DNA of 37,134 nt from an uncultured Bacilli bacterium (GTDB lineage Bacteria > Bacillota_I > Bacilli_A > RF39 > UBA660). Below are positions 7,936-14,178 of this stretch, piece after piece (position 1 is the stretch's first letter; every line of letters starts with the position of its first letter). Made by a program: the position numbers and the translations under genes. The notes under the pieces were generated by a model, which made no database searches, was not told the origin of the DNA, and worked only from the letters and a program-made list of their open reading frames with translations. Location: the NCBI GenBank assembly GCA_947627385.1, contig CANQVV010000004.1, forward strand, positions 1 through 37,134. The letters are read 5' to 3'.

Positions 7936-9002
7936 AAAAAATATTTATTTTATTAGTTATTATTTTCCTTTTAGGTGGATGTTATGATAATGTTGAATTA
8001 AATAATTTAGCTATTATCTCTGGTATTGGTATTGATTATAAAAATGATGAATTTTATTTAACTTATGAAATCCTTAATGATATTAAAACTGAAAATAATA
8101 TGACTATGAAAAGTTTTACTGAAAGTGGAAGTGGTAAAACAATCAGTGAGGCCTTCACTAATGTTAATTATAAAATTGGTAAAAAACCTTATTTTGCCCA
8201 TTTAAAAATAGCTTTATTTAGTGAAAATATTGTTAAAGATAAATTAGATCAAATAAGTGATTATCTTTTAAGAGATACTGATATTCGAGATGAATTTATA
8301 GCTATTATTACCAAAGACATTTCCCCAGAAGAAATATTAAAACACAATAGTGATAATAATCCCGTAGTTAGTGATTTAATAATTAAACTTATTGATAATG
8401 AACAATACAATAATAATTTAGCTGTAAATGAAACATTTCAAAAAATTGTTGCTAAACTTGCTGGTAATCAATATGATATTGTTTTAAATTCAGTAACTAT
8501 AAATAATGATGAAATTACTTTGGATACTTTTGGTATTTTTAATCATTATCAATTTAAAAATTATTTAAGTAAACAAAATTCCAGTTTATATAATTTATTA
8601 ACTAAAAATGTTTTTAACTTAAAATTTAATAAAGAATATAATAATAAAGTTGTTACCATTAATATAACGGGCTCTAAAACTGATATAAGTGTTAGTCAAG
8701 ATAAAATAAATATTACAACTAAATTAGAAGCTAAAATAATTGAAAACAATGCTAATTTAAATTTAAAAGAAGAAAAAACTTATCAAAAATTAAATGCTGA
8801 TTTTGATAAAGTAATAGCTAATGAAATTAATGATTTTATTAAAACATTACAAAAGAATGCAAGTGATATTTTAGGATTTTCAGATATTTACTATAAAAAG
8901 ATGCGAAAAGAAAATCATAATTTATGGCAAAATGCCGAAATAAATGTAGATGTCGATTTAAAAATAAATACCAAAGGCTTTATTTTTGAGGTGATGAAAT
9001 GA
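7932..9002 (+). CDS. gerC: Spore germination receptor subunit C, lipoprotein (GerC family)
   Basis: Lipoprotein subunit of the germinant receptor. It has a short hydrophobic signal and lipobox ILLVIIFLLGGC with the acylated Cys at about 17, followed by YDNVELNNLAIISGIGIDY, which is diagnostic for GerAC/GerKC. The C-terminal domain (about 200-356) with KNASDILGFSDIYY...NLW is also typical. Length 356 aa is normal. It starts with TTG in the TTGA overlap with the gerA stop, and its own stop overlaps gerB (ATGA), so all three are translationally coupled. Confidence 0.93.
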   Translation: MKKIFILLVIIFLLGGCYDNVELNNLAIISGIGIDYKNDEFYLTYEILNDIKTENNMTMKSFTESGSGKTISEAFTNVNYKIGKKPYFAHLKIALFSENIVKDKLDQISDYLLRDTDIRDEFIAIITKDISPEEILKHNSDNNPVVSDLIIKLIDNEQYNNNLAVNETFQKIVAKLAGNQYDIVLNSVTINNDEITLDTFGIFNHYQFKNYLSKQNSSLYNLLTKNVFNLKFNKEYNNKVVTINITGSKTDISVSQDKINITTKLEAKIIENNANLNLKEEKTYQKLNADFDKVIANEINDFIKTLQKNASDILGFSDIYYKKMRKENHNLWQNAEINVDVDLKINTKGFIFEVMK

Positions 9003-10018
9003 AAAATAAACTAACATATTTTATTTCCCGTTCAGCTATGTTTGGCATTGGCTTTTTCTTAATTTTTAAAAATAGTGGTAAAGATGCTTGGATTGCTATT
9101 TTAATGGGAACACTACTAGGAATAATTGTATTATATATTTATAAATATTTAAAAGATTACTTACAAAATCAAAATATTAAAGACATTTTAAGTAAAACTT
9201 TTATTGGTAAAATATATTTATTTATCTTTTTGTTATTTTATATGTTTTTAATAGGTATAATTTTAATTTTATTACCTATGTTCGTTAAATCATTTTATTT
9301 ACTTTATACCCCTAAAATTCTTATTGTTATACCATTTATTTTAATTGCTATGTATATATCTTTTAAAGATAAAAAAGTATTAGAAACTTTAAGTAATTTT
9401 CTTTTTGTTTTATGTGTAGCTAGTATTATTTTATATAGTCTTTTATTATTTAAATATATCGATATTAATAATCTATATCCTGTATTTTCAACTAAACCAA
9501 TAAGTATAATAAAATCTTCTTTAATTTATGCCTCAATTACAAGTATTCCACAAATAATAACTATTAACTATCATGGTAATACTTTTAAAGATGAATTAAA
9601 AGAATATCTATTTTCTTCTTTTATCAATTTATTAATTGTATTATTAATTATTCTTACCCTAGGTGAGCCATTACTTAAAATTTATAGTTTTCCTGAATAT
9701 GCAGTATTTAAACAAATTAAAATTTTAAATTTTATTGAAAATATAGAAAATATTTCGACTTTTATCTGGTATTTCGATATGTTTGTTACACTAGCTACTT
9801 TAACATCTAATATCAAAAGTATATTACCATATAAATATAATAAAATTTATTATTATGGAGCTATTCTAATAACTATTTATTTAGCAATTTATATTATTTC
9901 TAATAATTATCGTTTTATTATTACTGCTTTTTATTATTATCCATTAATATTATTTATTTTCTTTATTATTTTTCTGACTCTTATCATTTATTTAAAAATA
10001 TCTAAAAAAAAGATTTAA
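8999..10018 (+). CDS. gerB: Spore germination receptor subunit B, permease-like (GerB family)
   Basis: Multi-pass membrane protein of the GerAB/GerKB (APC-superfamily) family, thought to bind the germinant. The 339-aa chain has about ten hydrophobic segments starting with ISRSAMFGIGFFLIF and ending with a long hydrophobic helix and a lysine tail. The motif TLGEPLLKIYSFPEYAVFKQIKILNFIENIE (about 219-249) matches the family pattern GE.....l.fP......i.....iERiE. The gene order A-C-B resembles gerK rather than gerA of Bacillus. The stop codon lies inside the terminator hairpin of the convergent gene. Confidence 0.92.
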   Translation: MKNKLTYFISRSAMFGIGFFLIFKNSGKDAWIAILMGTLLGIIVLYIYKYLKDYLQNQNIKDILSKTFIGKIYLFIFLLFYMFLIGIILILLPMFVKSFYLLYTPKILIVIPFILIAMYISFKDKKVLETLSNFLFVLCVASIILYSLLLFKYIDINNLYPVFSTKPISIIKSSLIYASITSIPQIITINYHGNTFKDELKEYLFSSFINLLIVLLIILTLGEPLLKIYSFPEYAVFKQIKILNFIENIENISTFIWYFDMFVTLATLTSNIKSILPYKYNKIYYYGAILITIYLAIYIISNNYRFIITAFYYYPLILFIFFIIFLTLIIYLKISKKKI

Positions 10019-10033
10019 GTTTTATCTTAAATC
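10004..10033 (-). terminator. Rho-independent terminator between gerB and the convergent gene
   Basis: GATTTAAG (10012-10019) and CTTAAATC (10026-10033) form a perfect 8-bp stem with a 6-nt loop. On the minus strand it is followed by a T-run (rc of 10004-10011), so it mainly terminates the small minus-strand gene. It overlaps the ends of both convergent genes. Confidence 0.7.
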
Positions 10034-10383
10034 CACTTACTTATATATATTTTTCTTGTAGTATATTCTTCATAATTAGTAAATATTTTAATTATAACAT
10101 CTACTAAATTTCTAATAATATTGTTATCATTTTTAACTCTTACAGTTACTATCTCTTTTTGTAGAGTACTTCTAAATACATAATCTTTTATATAATTACT
10201 TAATACTCGATCAAATTCTTGTACTCTATTAACATCATTTAAATCATTATTATTAACAGAGAAAACATAACTCTTATATATACTTATTAACTTTTCACTT
10301 ACTAAATCACCATCAGCAAAATCAAAATTAATTATATTGTAATAATTAGGACATAATTTTAATATTTCTTCACTACTCTTCAT
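10027..10383 (-). CDS. Small protein of unknown function
   Basis: A 118-aa soluble protein that I cannot assign. It starts with MKSSEEILKLCPNYYNIINF, has no membrane segment and alternates helical and strand-like stretches. The start is well supported by GAGGGAG before the ATG at 10383. It is monocistronic, convergent with the germination operon, and bordered upstream by an ORF-free region. Confidence 0.65.
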   Translation of the reverse strand: MKSSEEILKLCPNYYNIINFDFADGDLVSEKLISIYKSYVFSVNNNDLNDVNRVQEFDRVLSNYIKDYVFRSTLQKEIVTVRVKNDNNIIRNLVDVIIKIFTNYEEYTTRKIYISKWI

Positions 10384-10459
10384 ATTAATTACTCCCTCTA
10401 TTTATAATTAAATGATACTACAATGGGCCATATAAATCAAGACAAATACTAAAAAATTT

Positions 10460-10494
10460 CAAAAAAAAATAACCATTCTGATAAAATGATTATT
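10460..10494 (-). terminator. Rho-independent terminator of an ORF-free transcript
   Basis: On the minus strand AATAATCATT-loop-AATGGTTATT forms a 10-bp stem (one G-U pair) followed by nine T. No protein gene lies upstream of it until the gene at 10919, which has its own terminator, so it must serve an untranslated or very short transcript. Confidence 0.65.
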
Positions 10495-10755
10495 TCTAGT
10501 TTAAATAACTTTGTCACATTCATTTAAAATTACTCTCCATAATTTTAAATATTGACCAAATATTATCAGTATTTGGTGTGACTTGCTTATCTTTTGAGTT
10601 TTCTTTCTCTAAAACATATGTCCTTACTTAGCGCAGATAAGATTATTTTTCAATAATTTATTTTGCTTAAAATATATTTTTCACACATATCAACATTATT
10701 ACTTTTACATAATAACTACTTAATATGATTACTCAATATATTCTATCTACTAAGT
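10460..10755 (-). ncRNA. Candidate small RNA of about 290 nt
   Basis: A consensus TTGACA-17-TATAAT promoter (10762-10790, minus strand) and the terminator at 10460-10494 bracket about 290 nt with no ORF of useful length. The predicted transcript contains an 8-bp hairpin, ACCAAATA-loop-TATTTGGT (10555-10577), besides the terminator. I do not recognise it as 6S RNA, SRP RNA, RNase P RNA or tmRNA. The call rests only on the promoter-terminator pair. Confidence 0.4.
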
Positions 10756-10761
10756 ACTTAT

Positions 10762-10790
10762 ATTATATGCAATATATTATATTTTGTCAA
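10762..10790 (-). promoter_or_regulatory. Consensus sigma-A promoter of the candidate small RNA
   Basis: On the minus strand TTGACA (10785-10790) and TATAAT (10762-10767) are separated by exactly 17 bp, a perfect consensus pair. The -35 box lies in one arm of the 15-bp inverted repeat 10776-10832. Confidence 0.6.
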
Positions 10791-10832
10791 CCTATATTAA
10801 AAAATTTTTCACATATTTTGACAAAATATAAT
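10776..10832. repeat. Perfect 15-bp inverted repeat with 27-nt spacer
   Basis: ATTATATTTTGTCAA (10776-10790) is matched by its exact reverse complement TTGACAAAATATAAT (10818-10832). Both arms contain TTGACA facing away from the spacer. It sits just beyond the terminator of the surface-protein gene and covers the -35 box of the small RNA promoter, so a regulatory site is possible. Confidence 0.55.
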
Positions 10833-10842
10833 TTTTTTATTG

Positions 10843-10872
10843 CAAAAAAACAGAGATGGATTACTCCATCTC
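10843..10872 (-). terminator. Rho-independent terminator after the surface-protein gene
   Basis: GAGATGGA (10853-10860) and TCCATCTC (10865-10872) form a perfect 8-bp stem with a TTAC loop. On the minus strand it is followed by TG and a T-run. It lies about 50 nt after the stop of the 476-aa gene. Confidence 0.75.
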
Positions 10873-10918
10873 CTAAGGATTGTTTGCTCTATTTTTACGT
10901 CTTCGTTGACGAGTTGTT

Positions 10919-12349
10919 TTAATTTACTATTCGATATGGATCTGTTTCTATTCCACTTCCTTCCATTTCAACAGTATTTAAAACGTAGAATACTGGAAGA
11001 TGCGAATAACCTTGGATGTAAACCATAGAACCAACAACATCCGTTTCTAAGGCCACCCCAGACCCATCCCAACTTGCAATACAAGGCAAACTATTATCAC
11101 CCGGAAAAGGAAGAGCTATATTTGGACAACTAGTCATAGTTGATAATGACTTACTTGCTAGTGTAAGTATCCAAGAATTACCTAAATCACTACTTCCTGG
11201 AATACCTCTTGTATTATCATTTAATCCATCGAAATAGGTAAAATATAAATCATGTATATATGGTAATCCTATTTTTGCTGTTACTTCATCTGTTTCTTTA
11301 TTCCATGTATATGTTCCTTCTACATAAGATCCTGTTATCTTATCTAAATATATGTATTTTGTTTCTCTATTTCCAGTTTCTACTTTATACATTTCATATC
11401 CATTATAGTCAAATAATTCTATACTATTTCCATACATCCACTCATGACTAGATATTTTGCTATACCACTCACTTGTCTTTTTCATATATGGATATTCATT
11501 GGTATAACTATCTACAAAAATATTTGTATTAGAATTATAATCATTATTTGTGCCATTAGATGATGATTGACCACTACCAATAATATTTCCATTACTAAGC
11601 CCATTTAATCTTTTATATATTACACTTTCTGGCCATGTCTCTAATCCGTTTTCAGCTGTTCCAAATAATACACCTGTGCCATCAATACCATATTGTTTAA
11701 ACCAACTAAATACAGTATTACCTTGTTCAACAATTGGCGTTTGCTTAATTAATTTCATTTCACCTTCTTCGGTGATTCCTATTATTCGGTACATATAATG
11801 ATCTTCATCACCTATACAGGTTACTTTATTATCGGTTCCAAAACATATATAATTATTATTTACTAATTCACTTGTTCCTTGATATCTATACATATCTCCT
11901 TGGTCTGCGTTCGGACTTAAACTATTTGGTTTACTTGCTACTATATCTAAGGCATTTATTGTTTTCTTTTTATCAAAATATAATGTACAATATACTGTTT
12001 TATTACTTTTTATGGTTACTGTACTGCCATTTATCGATAGTACACTACCTGGTATTACTATTGCTCCACTTCCATCACTACATTTACTATTATTAACATT
12101 TAAAACATATTTATTATTTACTGCATCTATTATTGAACCATTATATTCTTTATAACTATCAGTATCACTATCACGATACATTATCCCAAATTCTTGTTTC
12201 CCTATTTCATTTACACTAGGTATACTATTATCATTATCATCTTTATTTTTTAAACTTATTATATTTTTAAAAATAAGTGGTATTAATATTATTTCTATTA
12301 TTACTCCTAGTACTATTAGTTCTTTATGATATTTACTAATAATTTTCAT
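10919..12349 (-). CDS. Membrane-anchored extracellular protein of unknown function
   Basis: A 476-aa protein with a single N-terminal membrane anchor (about 10-30) and a long, Asn/Ser/Gly/Tyr-rich extracellular part, so type II topology is likely. No family is certain. It ends with EGSGIETDPYRIV, a GSGt..dPY-type closing motif seen at the end of repeats in Bacillota surface proteins. Eight or so cysteines are scattered through the exported region. It has a consensus promoter, a GGAGG site and its own terminator, and it is divergent from a small XRE regulator that could control it. Confidence 0.7.
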   Translation of the reverse strand: MKIISKYHKELIVLGVIIEIILIPLIFKNIISLKNKDDNDNSIPSVNEIGKQEFGIMYRDSDTDSYKEYNGSIIDAVNNKYVLNVNNSKCSDGSGAIVIPGSVLSINGSTVTIKSNKTVYCTLYFDKKKTINALDIVASKPNSLSPNADQGDMYRYQGTSELVNNNYICFGTDNKVTCIGDEDHYMYRIIGITEEGEMKLIKQTPIVEQGNTVFSWFKQYGIDGTGVLFGTAENGLETWPESVIYKRLNGLSNGNIIGSGQSSSNGTNNDYNSNTNIFVDSYTNEYPYMKKTSEWYSKISSHEWMYGNSIELFDYNGYEMYKVETGNRETKYIYLDKITGSYVEGTYTWNKETDEVTAKIGLPYIHDLYFTYFDGLNDNTRGIPGSSDLGNSWILTLASKSLSTMTSCPNIALPFPGDNSLPCIASWDGSGVALETDVVGSMVYIQGYSHLPVFYVLNTVEMEGSGIETDPYRIVN

Positions 12350-12366
12350 ATTATGCAGCCTCCTAT

Positions 12367-12418
12367 ATCGTAATATATTATGAGTTTCAATATAATTATA
12401 CTAGTAAAATGTTACGAT
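12367..12418. promoter_or_regulatory. Inverted repeat ATCGTAA...TTACGAT around the surface-gene promoter
   Basis: ATCGTAA (12367-12373) and TTACGAT (12412-12418) are exact reverse complements separated by 38 bp. One arm abuts the -35 box and the other lies just past the -10 box of the minus-strand promoter. The adjacent plus-strand gene encodes an XRE repressor-like protein, so these are candidate operator half-sites for looping or cooperative binding. Confidence 0.45.
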
Positions 12419-12423
12419 GTCAA
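12395..12423 (-). promoter_or_regulatory. Consensus sigma-A promoter of the surface-protein gene
   Basis: TTGACA (12418-12423, minus strand) and TATAAT (12395-12400) with a 17-bp spacer form a perfect consensus pair about 45 bp before the ATG at 12349. Confidence 0.75.
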
Positions 12424-12437
12424 TGAGGTAATAAAAT

Positions 12438-12656
12438 ATGAAAATAAAAGTTAATGATTATAAGACTAATGAAGTATTCAAATTTATTAGACAAGGATTA
12501 AATTTAACCCAAGAAGAACTAGCTAAAAAAATAAAAATTAGTAAAAGTTCTATTGAAAAATATGAATATGGTACAGTTAATTATACTTTTGAAACATTAG
12601 TTAAAATAGCTAATGCCTATGATTTAGAAATAACTATTGAAAAAAAAGACAAATAA
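12438..12656 (+). CDS. XRE-family HTH transcriptional regulator
   Basis: A 72-aa single-domain DNA-binding protein. Residues 15-70 form a Cro/C1-type HTH: FIRQGLNLTQEELAKKIKISKSSIEKYEYG, with the recognition helix around SKSSIEKYE. There is no sensor domain. An ATGAGGT site precedes the ATG. It is divergent from the surface-protein gene, whose promoter is flanked by an inverted repeat, so control of that gene and of itself is the obvious hypothesis. Confidence 0.9.
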   Translation: MKIKVNDYKTNEVFKFIRQGLNLTQEELAKKIKISKSSIEKYEYGTVNYTFETLVKIANAYDLEITIEKKDK

Positions 12657-12682
12657 AAAAGGTTTTAAAAACCTTTTTTATT
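12655..12682. terminator. Bidirectional terminator between XRE gene and yqeY
   Basis: AAAAAAGGTTTTAAAAACCTTTTTT is a near-perfect palindrome with T-runs on both strands, placed between convergent gene ends. Confidence 0.8.
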
Positions 12683-12688
12683 TGTAAT

Positions 12689-13126
12689 TTAACTATTTAA
12701 TTTTTGTTTTACAATAGCACTTACTTTACTCATATCAACATTACTAAGTTTTTCAGAAACAAATTTCATAATTAAACCCATTTCTTTCATACTTGTTGGC
12801 TTAATTTCTTGGAATGCTTCATCAATTACTTTATTGATTTCATCATCACTAGCTTCTTCTGGCAAGTAAACACTCAATATTTCAATTTCTTTATTTAAAT
12901 CATTTACAACTTCATCTTTACCATAACTTTGATATTCTTTAATTGAGTCATTTCTTTGTTTAACTTGTCTTTTAATAACTGTAATAACTACATCATCAGT
13001 TAATTCTTTTTTATTATTTAATGCCTCTAATTGTAAAGCACTTTTTAACATTCTCAGAACTGAAAGTTTAAATTTATCTCCACTTTTTAAAGCCGAAGTT
13101 AAATCTTTATTAATTTGTTCTAACAT
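12689..13126 (-). CDS. yqeY: GatB/YqeY domain protein
   Basis: A 145-aa YqeY-family protein, related to the C-terminal tRNA-binding domain of GatB. Diagnostic pieces are LKSGDKFKLSVLRMLKSAL (about 14-32), VIKRQVKQRNDSIKEYQSYG (about 50-69) and EIEILSVYLPEEASDDEI (about 80-97). Its exact role is unknown. It follows rpsU after 13 nt with a GGAGG site, the standard rpsU-yqeY arrangement in Bacillota. Confidence 0.93.
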   Translation of the reverse strand: MLEQINKDLTSALKSGDKFKLSVLRMLKSALQLEALNNKKELTDDVVITVIKRQVKQRNDSIKEYQSYGKDEVVNDLNKEIEILSVYLPEEASDDEINKVIDEAFQEIKPTSMKEMGLIMKFVSEKLSNVDMSKVSAIVKQKLNS

Positions 13127-13139
13127 TTAAAATCCTCCT

Positions 13140-13322
13140 TTAATTATGATTTCTCTTATGTGAATTTTTAATGCCTTCTTCTTTTTTTATTCTTCTTTCA
13201 ACTCCTGGTTTAATATGAAATTTTTTCTTTTTAAGTGCTGAAGGGACACCACTTCTGGCAACTTTTACTTTTAATTTTCTTAAAGCTTTATCAATATCAC
13301 CATTTACTACAACCTTTGTCAT
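13140..13322 (-). CDS. rpsU: 30S ribosomal protein bS21
   Basis: A 60-aa basic protein with the bS21 pattern VNGDIDKALRKLKVKVARSGVPSAL followed by a Lys/Arg-rich helix. It joins the 30S subunit near the 3' end of 16S rRNA and helps mRNA binding. A GGGAGGG site precedes the ATG. It is cotranscribed with yqeY. Confidence 0.95.
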   Translation of the reverse strand: MTKVVVNGDIDKALRKLKVKVARSGVPSALKKKKFHIKPGVERRIKKEEGIKNSHKRNHN

Positions 13323-13355
13323 ATTCGCCCTCCCTTCACCATTTGTCTTAAAATA

Positions 13356-13361
13356 TTATAA
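13356..13361 (-). promoter_or_regulatory. -10 box of the rpsU promoter
   Basis: TATAAT on the minus strand lies about 35 nt before the rpsU start, with a TTG-containing -35-like region about 17 bp further upstream. Only the -10 box is clear. Confidence 0.5.
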
Positions 13362-13412
13362 CACTTTGAATACTATTTGACAACAAAAATCCAAATAATT
13401 GTAAATTTAATC

Positions 13413-13433
13413 GTCAATATTTAGTTTATTGAC
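13413..13433 (-). terminator. Hairpin at the end of the bacteriocin-type operon
   Basis: GTCAATA (13413-13419) and TATTGAC (13427-13433) make a perfect 7-bp stem that includes the stop codon of the second peptide. The following minus-strand sequence is AT-rich but lacks a solid T-run, so termination is only probable. Confidence 0.4.
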
Positions 13434-13581
13434 AATAATTTTTAGTTACTATCCGTTTAATAGAACTACCAAGAGAACGACCATAATTAAAAATTGCATC
13501 CATTAATTTAGTAATTGCTTCGATTATAGCTCCACTGGCTGCTCCACCTTTAACACATAATAACTCTTCATCACTTAACAT
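13426..13581 (-). CDS. Double-glycine-leader peptide B (putative class II bacteriocin component)
   Basis: A 51-codon ORF, too short for the supplied track. Its leader MLSDEELLCVKGG matches the LSxxELxxxxGG signal cut by C39-peptidase exporters. The predicted mature part (38 aa) begins AASGAIIEAITKL, is amphipathic and cationic, contains a GxxxG motif (GRSLG), and ends in NYCQ with a single Cys in the mature part. It lies 11 nt after peptide A and downstream of the exporter gene. The pairing of two such peptides suggests a two-peptide bacteriocin; a signalling role is the alternative. The start is supported by position and the leader match, while a GTAGGTGTAG ribosome site is only moderate. 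Confidence 0.8.
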   Translation of the reverse strand: MLSDEELLCVKGGAASGAIIEAITKLMDAIFNYGRSLGSSIKRIVTKNYCQ

Positions 13582-13592
13582 AAATACTACAC

Positions 13593-13748
13593 CTACTTTC
13601 TACATGCATTAGGATTTAAATAGCCATCAATTAATCCTACTATAAAAACACCTATACCTGATATTATACCAGTGATGAGGGAGGCCAACCCAAAACTGAC
13701 AGCCCCTCCTTTTACTTCTAACATTTCAGCATCATTTAACTTATTCAT
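13593..13748 (-). CDS. Double-glycine-leader peptide A (putative class II bacteriocin component)
   Basis: A 51-codon ORF below the length cut of the track. Leader MNKLNDAEMLEVKGG fits the double-glycine consensus. The predicted 36-aa mature peptide (AVSFGLASLITGIISGIGVF...) is hydrophobic and glycine-rich with GxxxG-type spacing (GIISG) and ends NPNACRK with a single Cys. A perfect AAGGAGGT site is at good distance from the ATG, and the gene starts 13 nt after the accessory-protein stop. Membrane-inserting class IIb bacteriocins look like this. No similarity to a named bacteriocin is claimed. Confidence 0.82.
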   Translation of the reverse strand: MNKLNDAEMLEVKGGAVSFGLASLITGIISGIGVFIVGLIDGYLNPNACRK

Positions 13749-13761
13749 TTATATTACCTCC

Positions 13762-14178
13762 TTACTTAAATAATTCATAAATAAATGCTATAAATTTTTG
13801 TTTATGATAGTAAAACTCCACTAAACCAACTTCATTATCATAAACATTGCCATCGATAGTTAAATAAATTTTTTGCCATATATTATTATCAATAATTTCA
13901 TATTCACCATAAGAATCTATTTGATAACCTACTTCTTTACCATTAAATGTCATATTATCACTATTCTTTAATTTATCAGAGAGTGTCCTTTCTACTTGAA
14001 TAGTTAATATACCATTTTGATAAATACCATAAGTACTATATTTATGACTGACTGTAACAAAACAAGAAATAATTAAAATTACTATAATACAGAACACAAT
14101 TATGAAAGGAAATGAAATAATAATTTTTGAAAAAGCTAAATTTTTTAATTTATCATAGTTAATTTTAAAGTATTTCAT
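13762..14178 (-). CDS. Small membrane-anchored accessory or immunity protein of the bacteriocin operon
   Basis: A 138-aa protein with one N-terminal transmembrane helix (about residues 18-42, SKIIISFPFIIVFCIIVILII) and an extracytoplasmic domain of predicted beta strands. Its start overlaps the exporter gene by 14 nt and its stop is 13 nt before peptide A. Position and topology suggest a reduced membrane-fusion/accessory protein of the LcnD/ComB type, which is normally far longer (about 450 aa). An immunity protein is the main alternative, since no other candidate is present. The family is not certain. Confidence 0.6.
   Translation of the reverse strand: MKYFKINYDKLKNLAFSKIIISFPFIIVFCIIVILIISCFVTVSHKYSTYGIYQNGILTIQVERTLSDKLKNSDNMTFNGKEVGYQIDSYGEYEIIDNNIWQKIYLTIDGNVYDNEVGLVEFYYHKQKFIAFIYELFK

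Noticed and set aside
10460-10755. Assignment as 6S RNA, SRP RNA, tmRNA or RNase P RNA
   Set aside because: None of the conserved sequence elements of these RNAs can be found in the stretch.
10725-11028. 65- and 62-aa plus-strand ORFs
   Set aside because: They run through terminators and the end of the surface-protein gene, with no ribosome site or recognisable protein.
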